A stretch of DNA of 64,000 nt from Aquatica leii. Taxonomy: Eukaryota > Arthropoda > Insecta > Coleoptera > Lampyridae. The stretch covers positions 87,639,389-87,703,388 of the forward strand of contig CM069435.1 of the NCBI GenBank assembly GCA_035610365.1, given 5' to 3'. Below, one piece after another: positions 56,560-64,000 of the stretch; positions within the stretch are counted from its first letter, which is position 1, and each line of letters begins with the position of its first letter. The notes under the pieces are model-generated. The model made no database searches. It was not told the DNA's origin and saw only the letters and a program-made list of their open reading frames with translations. Made by a program: the position numbers and the translations under genes.

Positions 56560-56563
56560 AACT

Positions 56564-56880
56564 TGAACTTGCGGGACTTGTGATTGTTCTTCCATATTAC
56601 CATGTGGTCGATAATTTACGTTTATAAATTGAGGAATAACTTACAATTTTTATCGAGGTTACCAATTTCTAGGTTGTTATCGATTAGCTTATTCGCTATT
56701 TTACAATTTTAACTACAAAGCTAAATTAATATTCAGAATGTAAATTGCCAAGTTGCTCTTTTGAAGGTCGGATAAGCAAATCTGGTGGCTTTGTCGACGC
56801 CGCTGGATTTATATTCCTTTTCTCGTTGCAGTTGTTAACTTAATACGGGTTTCTACAACAGCAATCCAAATCCAACATAT
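56564..56880. other. Spacer, nothing recognised
   Basis: AT-rich flank of the Gypsy B insertion. Its sequence should continue that at 49390 once the insertion is removed, but no coding trace links the two. Confidence 0.4.
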
Positions 56881-57023
56881 CAAATTTGAAATGTCAACTT
56901 ATTAAAAAAACTTTTTTTCACCTAAACAATATAATAAAAGTAAATATGTATGTTAAATTTATTTGTACCCATAATTTCCAAAATAAAAAAAATAGTACAA
57001 AGTATACGTTTCATAAGACATTT
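56881..57023 (+). repeat. Partial arm of the foldback repeat
   Basis: Reverse complement of 57187-57318: TTTCATAAGACATTTT, AATTTCCAAAATA, AAATTTATT and AACTTATT words occur in mirrored order. It is also similar, in direct orientation, to 57543-57675. It looks like a fragment of another copy of the same family. Confidence 0.75.
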
Positions 57024-57077
57024 TTTCCTGTTTTGGTACTCTAACAAGTACTTTAAAGAACTCGTTTGAGTTGTTTA

Positions 57078-57782
57078 ATAGTATATTAAAGTACTAGTTT
57101 TATAAGAGTCTATTTTAGCGCACGAGACCAAGTTTAAAAAACGAGCCGCGAAACCAGGAGTTTTCTAATCGTCGAGTGTGCCAAAATGTCTTATGAAACG
57201 TATCTTTATACTATTTTGAAAATTACATGGAAAAATAAATTTAAATTACATTTGTACTTTTATTTTATTGATTAGGAAAATTTTTTTTTTGAATAAGTTG
57301 GAAACATTTCAAATTTGACATGATGGATAGTTGGATATACTGAATTTTAATTGTCAAATATCAGTATTGCCAATCTAACAAAACCAGAATTCGGGTGCTA
57401 TAGTGTTAGTTTTTCAATTTTGGTACTCTAACAAGTACTTTAAAGAACTCGTTTGAGTTGTCTAAAGTGACACTTTATAGCACCCGAACTGTGGTTTTGT
57501 TGGATTGGCAATACTGATATTTAACAATTAAAATATTGTTGCCAACTTATGATTAAAAAATATAATTTTCTCTAATCAATCAAGTAAAAGTAAATCTGTA
57601 ATTTAAATTTATTTTTAAATATAATTTCCAAAATAGAAAAAATAGTATAAAGGATACGTTTCATAAGATATTTTGGCGCACTCGACCATTAGAAAACTCC
57701 CCGTTTTGCGGCTCGTTTTCTAAACTTGGTCTCGTGCGCTAAAATAAATCCTTGTGAAACTAGTACTTTAATATACTATTTC
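57078..57782. mobile_element. 705-bp foldback (long inverted repeat) element
   Basis: Left arm 57078-57410 and right arm 57466-57782 are inverted copies of roughly 320-330 bp with mismatches and small gaps. Landmarks, left versus right reversed: AGTATATTAAAGTACTAGTT; GCGCACGAGACCAAGTTT; ACGAGCCGCGAAAC; TTATGAAACGTATC; ATCAGTATTGCCAATC with AACAAAACC; CGGGTGCTATA. The 55-bp centre repeats, in direct orientation, the 45 bp just outside the left arm (57032-57076, TTGGTACTCTAACAAGTACT). No coding capacity. Such structures occur in foldback and MITE-type DNA elements; the superfamily is not clear. Confidence 0.8.
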
Positions 57783-59856
57783 AGTTTTTTTCTATTTTTT
57801 ACATAAAAATTTATTATTGTATGCTTTTCTTTTTATTTAACTTGTATTTTTTGTTTTTTTTATGAGCACTAAACTATATTTTAGTAGATTTGTTAATAAA
57901 CCTTTTATGTCAATTTTTCTCAATAATTTTAGACATTTTTTGCTTAAATTTTAGATTTCGGTTTTGTTATATAAAGATTTTTGTTAAATTTTTTTATTTC
58001 TTTTTACTGAAGTTTTTGCTTAATCTTTGTTATTGTTTTTTATTAATTAATAAGTGGTTTAAAGATTAGTATTCGTTAAAACCATCATTCTTACAATACA
58101 ATTTTTGGTTTATTATATAATGACAAGTAATTATCATTGAGATGACATGACCACAGTATTAATATTTTTCTATATACTTTTTTTTAATTTTTGTCTCAAG
58201 TAATAACAACTGAAAGTTCTGTTCCACCTTTAGGAGGAAATACATAAAAATAAATTCTAACGGCATCGATTTTCAGATTGGTTACTTCATCCTCTTACTT
58301 CCTTTCATTCTAAATGTTTGTTTGGTAGTAGTTTATAGTTGTAAAGACTCGAATAGAGGACCCTCAAATACGGTCTCTTTTTCTGTAGGAAAAAATATTT
58401 GTATCTAATTACCTAATAAATTTAATCTATAGGATTGTTGTTAGATACTTCGAGGGATGTTTGTATTTGTTATTCAACCGACATCGGCGGCGACCTTGTC
58501 TATTTGTCATCAAAATGTGGATCAATATTAATTAATATTCAAGGAAGCATTTCACCATATTTTAATAGTGTTTTCGCATACTTTGCTCAGGTTTCTTACT
58601 AAGGCGTGGTCCCAAAGCTGTTTTCTGAGATGGTATTTGATATTTTAGTTAAAAACAACTATGAAAAGTTTAGGGTTACCAAAGTTTTTAAAAATACGCA
58701 CGGTCTTAACTTTGTTATTGCAATTTATCTCTAATGAGAGTTGTCGATACCAATACCTAATGATTGATTTCGGGTGATTACCGTAGAACATTCAACAACC
58801 ATACGAATTATCTAAATCTATCATTCTGAGTTTGAGAAAGCTTCTTAACTTTGTTATTGATTAATTTAGTTCTACATAGTTTAAAAGCAACGGGTTGTCT
58901 TAGAATGAATATGCGTTTGGCACGTTATTTTAATACAAGTGTAAATGTTTATATTTTTTTATACCTGTATTGAAGGGTAAAAAGATCTGAATAAAGTTGT
59001 AGAATGTTGCTTAATACAACAATTGTCACTGGTAAGAGTAGATTATGCCAAAGTATAGGCATATAAAAGTGGTTGTGGCTTAGAATGTTTTTGTGATGGT
59101 TGCATAACATGATATGGATACTGAATTTGTCATTTTTATTAAGGGTAAATATTTAAAATTTTGCATAATAGTTTATTTAGGTTATTTACTTAATTAAACA
59201 TGGGGTTTATAGAGGTTTCGCAGTCATTGTTGTCAGAATCGTTTGCATATGGATGGAAACAAGGCAAAGTGAATTGCGATACTTTATTATCAAAATCAAA
59301 ATATCCAGGAGACACCGGTATTCATCAGTTGAGCTACTCTGTTCTGTTCTCTTTTCCAGTTTTGGTGCACTGAACTACATTGTGATTTATTGTCAATAAT
59401 AACGGATAATCACTTGGTTTCTTAACAGTTGTGGGACATTCATAGTAGTTTGAGGAACCGGATATGTTTTAACTCATTGGCCGAATAAATTGGTCATCAC
59501 GGAGATTTATCTTTTGTTGCTATCGGCCACAATCAAAATTTTGCACTGTTTTCTCAACCCTTGGTTGAAAATACGAGTACAAGTACCTCTGCAGTCTACT
59601 TTAACATTACTTACTTAAGGAGACGAGTACTAAATCTTGCGATTACCTATTTTAATTATAAGTTAAAAGACAAATGTTTTGATGCTCTTTAGCACCTAAT
59701 TTTGATGACTTACAAACACGGTAGTTAATTAAGATTAGAAACTGTTTTGAATTGGTAAAATCTGGCAAATATTTATTATGAGATATATCTCAGTTTAAGA
59801 AAACCTCAATCACTTTTTATAATCATGTTATAGGTTACATATTTGTAAGGTTTTTC
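57783..59856. other. AT-rich stretch with no recognised gene
   Basis: About 2 kb without a frame above 60 codons or any element ends that I could pair. Confidence 0.55.
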
Positions 59857-60105
59857 TAGTATATTAAAACACAAGTTACTGAATGAACGCACTTCAATTA
59901 CGAGACCGGATTTGATACATGAGCCGCGCAGCGGCGAGTTTATGAAACGGTAGAGTGATTGAAACGTATTCTATAACGTGTGTTTTGTACTATTTTCTCT
60001 ATTTCTATTCAATTTTAATGTTTACCGTATAATTTTAATTTCAAAACAACATTGGGAAACTTTTGTATTTTATTGAATTGGCTATTCTTACACTTTGACA
60101 TACTG
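59857..60105 (+). repeat. Single diverged arm of the foldback repeat
   Basis: TAGTATATTAAAACACAAGTT, then CGAGACCGGATTTGATACAT, GAGCCGCGCAGCGGCGAGTT, GAAACGTATTCTATA and ACTTTTGTATTTTATTGAA follow the left arm of the 57078 element in order. The palindrome GCCGCG..CGGC is cleaner here. No opposite arm is present. Confidence 0.65.
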
Positions 60106-60221
60106 AAATTGATGTGTTAACCTAAAATCTCATATGAAATGATCTATTTATACCTGTATTTTGTTAATAGCATTTATTTATGGAAAACTACAAAGTTGTG
60201 TTTCATCGTAATTGTAAGATG

Positions 60222-60381
60222 TGTAACATCGAGAGATTTTTACATGAGTGGTTTTTTCTATTGCGTGCGACGCATCTCCCACTTATAATATATCATGCCT
60301 AAAAACAGTAGTGGTTCTCGCGCATGTAATACAGTGGCGCGTACTTAGCATAATAATATAACATAATAATAATACAAAACA
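60222..60381 (-). mobile_element. Candidate 3' LTR of BEL/Pao copy 2
   Basis: On the minus strand a purine-rich tract AAGGTCGGGGTCA leads into TGTTTTGTATTATTATTATG, and the sequence up to CGATGTTACA would give TG...CA termini. That order (integrase, spacer, purine tract, LTR) is right for BEL/Pao. At 160 bp it is short, the far boundary is a guess, and the 5' LTR needed for comparison is outside the window. Confidence 0.4.
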
Positions 60382-60555
60382 TGACCCCGACCTTGAAACA
60401 CCAGAGGCGCTTTCAAAAGTAAACTTACATCTATAAAACGACAATGAACAAGTAATATAATAAATAAGGATAAAAAAAAAGAAAAGGGGAAAACAAAATT
60501 TTTCCGTTCAAAATAGGTTCTATTCAACTATTGCACTTATAAGTTGAATACACTA

Positions 60556-61365
60556 TCACACTATAGGTGTATTGTTGTCATCCGGGAGAGGGCATATTTT
60601 GGTAAACGCTCTCCTTACGATGCCGGCAGAGGTACGAATGGAAGCTACTCGACTGATGCCATCGCTACCAGGATGTAGATCAACGACTCGTCCAAGTTTC
60701 CAGCGTAATGGTGGTAAGTTATCATCCTTGATGACCACCAATTGCCCTAATTTTAGATTGGCTTGGTCCCTTTTCCATTTGTTTCTCTCTTGAAGAGAAG
60801 TTATGTATTCATGGCTCCAGCGAGACCAAAAATGTTGTTGTAAAGCTTGAATCCGTTGATATAATGACAAACGTGATTCAGATATTTGAGTGACGTCTGG
60901 CTCGTTTATAGTCAGTAGCGGACGACCAACAAGGAAATGGCCTGGTGTCAAAGGATGTAGATCCGAAGGATCGGAAGAGAGAGGAGACAGAGGTCTTGAA
61001 TTGCATATAGATTCAACTTGTGAAAGTAGAGTAGTAAATTCTTCAAAAGTTAAGTGTGCATTAGATGCAACGCGCTTAAGGTGATGTTTTACGCTTTTAA
61101 CGGCAGCCTCCCACAATCCTCCAAAATGAGGAGAGTTTACTGGTATAAAGTGCCAGTCAATGTCGTACTCACTGCTTGATTGACGAATAATACTGTAATT
61201 TTTCTTTAAAAACAATGATGATTCGTGTAGCTCGCGTTTAGCCCCGATAAAGTTCGTACCATTGTCAGAATACATTACGCGAGGTCGGCCCCGACGCGAT
61301 ATGAAACGTCGCAGAGCAAGCATAAAGTATTCGGTGGATAATTGTGTGACCAATTCGAGGTGCAA
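60556..61365 (-). CDS. BEL/Pao copy 2 integrase, catalytic core and C-terminus
   Basis: 269 codons open from HLELVTQLSTEYFMLALRRF; MYSDNGTNFIGAKREL has the second catalytic Asp and PHFGGLWEAAVKSVKHHLKR the Glu. LHPLTPGHFLVGRPL, LYQRIQALQQHFWSRWSHEY and LKLGQLVVIKDDNLPPLRWK with LGRVVDLHPGSDGISRVAS form the usual BEL C-terminus, ending with a normal stop near 60556. The apparent start is only where the frame opens: the first catalytic Asp lies upstream in another frame (about 61460-61480, GVDYAGPF), separated by two small shifts. This domain is undamaged and much better preserved than in BEL copy 1. Confidence 0.93.
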   Translation of the reverse strand: MHLELVTQLSTEYFMLALRRFISRRGRPRVMYSDNGTNFIGAKRELHESSLFLKKNYSIIRQSSSEYDIDWHFIPVNSPHFGGLWEAAVKSVKHHLKRVASNAHLTFEEFTTLLSQVESICNSRPLSPLSSDPSDLHPLTPGHFLVGRPLLTINEPDVTQISESRLSLYQRIQALQQHFWSRWSHEYITSLQERNKWKRDQANLKLGQLVVIKDDNLPPLRWKLGRVVDLHPGSDGISRVASIRTSAGIVRRAFTKICPLPDDNNTPIV

Positions 61366-62223
61366 CGCCTTTGTTGCAAAGCAAACAAAAAGGCAAATGT
61401 ATGCCTTTATAGATTTAGATCCTCGACCGCGCCGCTCCCTTTATTAAAAACGGGCCGGCATAGTCCACACCAGTTGTTTCAAGGGGAATGTCGGACGCAG
61501 TCTAGTAGCAGGAAGATTTCCCATCAATGGATTTAGCGGTTTGGGGTTTGAACGAAAACAAGTAACACAGGTTCGAACCGTACGGTTTGCCAAACTACGC
61601 CCTGAGGTAATCCAGTAACGCTGTCTAATCGAATACAGTGTCGCTTGCGACCCTGAGTGTAGCAATCGGAGATGTTCCCTTTGCATTATTAATTGAGAAA
61701 AATGATGTTTCCCTGATAAGAGAATAGGATGTTTTTTGTCGTAACTAAAAGTGGCATTCGATAAACGACCTCCCACTCGGATTATTCCATCATCGTTCAC
61801 AAAAGGATTTAATCGAAGAATCCGATTACAATTTTTTACAGGTTCATTTTTAGCAAGTGATTTCAATTCTTCGTCGTAGGAATCTGATTGAGCTTGCTTG
61901 GCAAGGAACATTACAGCGGAACGAATTTCCTTAGGAGTAATAATTCCGTATTCCCGTGCATCAGGAATCACGCGACAATTGGAAATAAATCGCAAGCAGT
62001 AGGCCATTACCTTCTCGAGAAAGTTAAGGTTTAAATATTTTTTGAACTCAACAATCCTTAAATGTGTATGAAAACAATGAGTAATATTTTTTATTTCAGG
62101 AAGAATGGGCGAAGTTTCCGCACCTTTAGGCCACAAAGATTGTTCCTTGGTTAGCCATTCTGGGCCATGCCACCAAAGATTCGAAGAAATTAGGTTAGTT
62201 GCAGTGACACCCCTAGATAACAA
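61366..62223 (-). pseudogene. BEL/Pao copy 2, region between RNase H and integrase core
   Basis: The frame 61444-62223 reads LLSRGVTATNLISSNLWWHG with PEWL (the LWWxGPxWL signature), YLNLNFLEKVMAYCLRFISN, FVNDDGIIRVGGRLSNATFS, KHPILLSGKHHFSQLIMQRE, LLHSGSQATLYSIRQRYWIT, and CVTCFRSNPKPLNPLMGNLP of the integrase zinc region. It then loses frame at about 61495 in the sequence before GVDYAGPF. A second change near 61430 leads into the core frame. Both appear to be one-base or two-base indels. Confidence 0.9.
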
Positions 62224-62975
62224 ATCAGCTGGATTTGATAGAGTAGGAACATGACTTCATTTATCATTTTTGTGGTTTCCTGGATTTCTACGACTCGATT
62301 ACACACGAACGTTTTTAAAAGAGAAGGATTTGTTTTTAGCCATCCTAGGACAATAGACGAATCTGTCCAGCAAAAACGGCGTGAAATTTGTATGTTTAAC
62401 GCTTTTGTACATTGATCCAGCGATTTTGCCAAAATCGTAGCTCCACACAATTCCAACCGAGGAATCGTTACAGGTTTAAGAGGAGCAACCTTTGCCTTTG
62501 CAAAGAGAAGTTTAACAGAAACATTACCGCTGTGGTCAGTACAACGTAAATATATACACGCACCATACGCTCGCGTTGAAGCGTCAGAGAATCCGTGCAT
62601 TTGAACATCGATGTGGTTACAAAGAAGTGCAAATCTGGGTATTTTAAGTGCATTTAAAGCAAGTAATTCCTTACGAAACAAAATCCATTTGAGTTTTAAA
62701 TCATTCGGAATAGGATCGTTCCAAGAAAGTCTTTCTAGCCATAGCTGTTGTAAAATAATTTTTGCTACAATAATACATGGACTCAAGAATCCCAAAGGAT
62801 CGAAAATTTGTGAATTTTCAGATAAAATAACGCGTTTAGTTATTTCGTCTTCTGTGGGCGCAGATATGAAAAACATGAGGTCATCTGATAAACAGGACCA
62901 CAATAAACCGAGGGTTTTTGTACTTTCGTTTGTGCCCAATGACATTAGGGTGAATATCCGATTCGTGAATGCCAT
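62190..62975 (-). pseudogene. BEL/Pao copy 2 RT end and RNase H
   Basis: Contains TKRVILSENSQIFDPLGFLS, then ERLSWNDPIPNDLKLKW, MHGFSDASTRAYGACIYLRC, KVAPLKPVTIPRLELCGATI, WTDSSIVLGWL and LKTFVCNRVVEIQ. These are the BEL/Pao RT tail and RNase H-like domain, with acidic residues at FSDAS, LELCG and WTDS. A frameshift near 62940 separates it from the reverse transcriptase frame, and another near 62255 from the following frame. Copy 1 shows the same succession at 39.3-40.1 kb. Confidence 0.92.
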
Positions 62976-63987
62976 TTAGAACTTCGCGATTATTAGAAAC
63001 CCACTTGCGTAGATTAAATTTGCCAGAAGATAAAACTTCGGACAATGTCTCCACAATATAAGTAGCTTCCTGCAAATTGGAAGCACCGGTTAGCACGTCG
63101 TCGACGTAAAAATCGTCTCTTATTATGCGAGAGATAATCGGATGAGCAAACTCGCAATCTTTACCCATTTGTAAAAGGCAACGTATAGCCAAAAAAGATG
63201 CACTAGTAGTACCGTATGTGACTGTGTTCAAATTGTCAGTTTGAATAGGTTCCGATGTAGTTTCCCTCCACAAAATCCTCTGCAAAGGCCGTTGGGTCGG
63301 ATTCACAAGGACTTGACGGTACATCATTTCTACATCAGCAGAAATAGCAATGCAATGTTGTCGAAAACGAATTAGAATTGATACCAAATCCTGTTGTAAA
63401 ATTGGACCAACCATCTGAAGAGAGTTTAGAGAATGTCCTGAAGACGTAGGCGAGGATCCGTTAAATACCACACGAAGTTTAGTGGTAGTACTGTCTCTCT
63501 TTTCCACGCCATGGTGTGGGAGATAATACGAGGTTTCAAAAGAATCAGGTTGAATAATAAACATATGACCAAGATTTTGATAAGTTTTCATAAAGACAAC
63601 GTATTGCTGACGGTATGCTTCACTAGTATTAAAACGTTTTTCAAGAGATAATAACTGCCTTTCGGCAGTATTTCGTGACTCGCCAAGAAGACCAACAGAT
63701 TCCTTAAAGGGAATTGTCACTATAAATCGACCATCGGCTGCGTGCTTAGTGCCTTTAAGAAATTCAAGCTCACACATGTTTTCTTCGGACGTAAAGGATT
63801 TTTGAGTCGGAAATTGGTCAATTTCCCACATGCGCTCCAATTGTGCTTGTATATCGATTATGTCAGTTGAATGACATTGCACAGTATTACTATTGATAGA
63901 AAACGTGTTTCCAGAGATAATCCAACCGAGACGGGTCTTCTGAAGTACTGGAAGATTTTTACCAAGCCGAACTTGTCCAATGCCCAT
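62881..63987 (-). CDS. BEL/Pao copy 2 reverse transcriptase
   Basis: The frame begins near the window edge with MGIGQVRLGKNLPVLQKTRL and GWIISG, the region after the BEL protease. It continues with GRFIVTIPFKESVGLLGESR and MFIIQPDSFETSYYLPHHGV, KLRVVFNGSSPTSSGHSLNS, ISADVEMMYRQVLVNPTQRP (first catalytic Asp in ADVEMMYRQ), TYGTTSASFLAIRCLLQM, and RDDFYVDDVLTGASNL, the YVDD box. All three catalytic aspartates are present. Upstream gag and protease lie beyond the window. The last about 35 codons of this frame, after HPNVIG, are out of phase with the following domain because of a frameshift at about 62940. Confidence 0.93.
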   Translation of the reverse strand: MGIGQVRLGKNLPVLQKTRLGWIISGNTFSINSNTVQCHSTDIIDIQAQLERMWEIDQFPTQKSFTSEENMCELEFLKGTKHAADGRFIVTIPFKESVGLLGESRNTAERQLLSLEKRFNTSEAYRQQYVVFMKTYQNLGHMFIIQPDSFETSYYLPHHGVEKRDSTTTKLRVVFNGSSPTSSGHSLNSLQMVGPILQQDLVSILIRFRQHCIAISADVEMMYRQVLVNPTQRPLQRILWRETTSEPIQTDNLNTVTYGTTSASFLAIRCLLQMGKDCEFAHPIISRIIRDDFYVDDVLTGASNLQEATYIVETLSEVLSSGKFNLRKWVSNNREVLNGIHESDIHPNVIGHKRKYKNPRFIVVLFIR

Positions 63988-64000
63988 TAAATCCCAAAAG

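Larger units (their letters stand above)
49391..56563 (+). mobile_element. Gypsy element B, complete LTR to LTR
   Basis: A 7165-bp Ty3/Gypsy element (49395-56559) flanked by a 4-bp target duplication AACT (49391-49394, 56560-56563). Both LTRs begin TGTAACG and end TTTACA. Order inside: primer site, gag, zinc knuckles, protease, partial reverse transcriptase, integrase, a 1.1-kb non-coding tail and a polypurine tract. The LTRs differ at only about a dozen places by eye over 1.08 kb, so the insertion is recent. The coding part is nonetheless disabled: two frameshifts in gag-protease, a loss of sequence at the protease/RT junction, a large deletion in the RT and one stop in the integrase. The recent insertion with such lesions suggests it moved with help from an intact relative, or decayed fast. 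Confidence 0.95.

Noticed and set aside
61560..61590. GGTTCGAACC word resembling a tRNA T-arm
   Set aside because: It lies in the BEL integrase coding frame and no acceptor or anticodon arms can be folded around it.

Overview
The window looks like eukaryotic DNA, most likely from an insect or other arthropod. It is strongly AT-rich, has no operon-like gene packing and no bacterial signals. All recognisable coding sequence belongs to animal-type transposable elements: Penelope-like elements (PLEs) with GIY-YIG endonuclease, Ty3/Gypsy and BEL/Pao LTR retrotransposons, non-LTR (LINE) elements including a Jockey-type one, a FLYWCH/MULE (Phantom-type) DNA transposon with short GT-AG introns, hAT debris and a DDE transposase relic. 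I found no host gene, tRNA, rRNA or CRISPR array. The species cannot be fixed from sequence alone.

Layout. 1-5.5 kb: AT-rich spacer, a hAT-type MITE with a perfect 8-bp target duplication (2211-2372), a PLE GIY-YIG relic followed by a hammerhead-like motif, and a Gypsy protease scrap. 5.5-9.4 kb: decayed Gypsy element 'A' with two related LTRs (5543-7087 and 8288-9431) around an RNase H/integrase remnant; the left LTR carries a hAT transposase fragment. 9.4-15.2 kb: mostly featureless, with a PLE scrap, a reverse-oriented relative of LTR A and a minus-strand primer-binding site. 15.2-17.0 kb: a complete but internally deleted Phantom-type MULE with tandem-repeat TIRs and a perfect 9-bp target duplication. 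17.8-21.2 kb: a cluster of at least five PLE pieces, mostly minus strand and head-to-tail. 21.3-32.2 kb: AT-rich, with two face-to-face LTR-end/primer-site motifs near 24.3-24.6 kb and a DDE transposase relic split by about 2.5 kb. 32.2-37.4 kb: PLE, LINE and PLE relics. 37.9-41.1 kb: a minus-strand BEL/Pao relic. 43.2-49.4 kb: PLE, Jockey, Gypsy integrase, solo LTR A, PLE GIY-YIG and Gypsy gag fragments.

49.4-56.6 kb holds the best-preserved element, Gypsy 'B': two near-identical LTRs of about 1.08 kb, a 4-bp target duplication (AACT), primer site, gag, degenerate zinc knuckles, protease, integrase and polypurine tract. Its reverse transcriptase has lost the YxDD box and most of RNase H in a deletion that kept the frame, and the integrase has one stop codon, so it could move only with proteins from elsewhere. 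56.9-60.1 kb carries a palindromic (foldback) repeat family. 60.2-64.0 kb is the 3' part of a second, fairly well-preserved BEL/Pao element on the minus strand that runs off the window.

The 'genes' here do not form a host pathway. The window is a layered graveyard of mobile elements, the kind of sequence expected in heterochromatin or a repeat-rich intergenic region. The points most worth a second look are the MULE, the hammerhead-like motifs linked to PLE 3' ends, the PLE cluster, the foldback family, and the in-frame deletion in Gypsy B.
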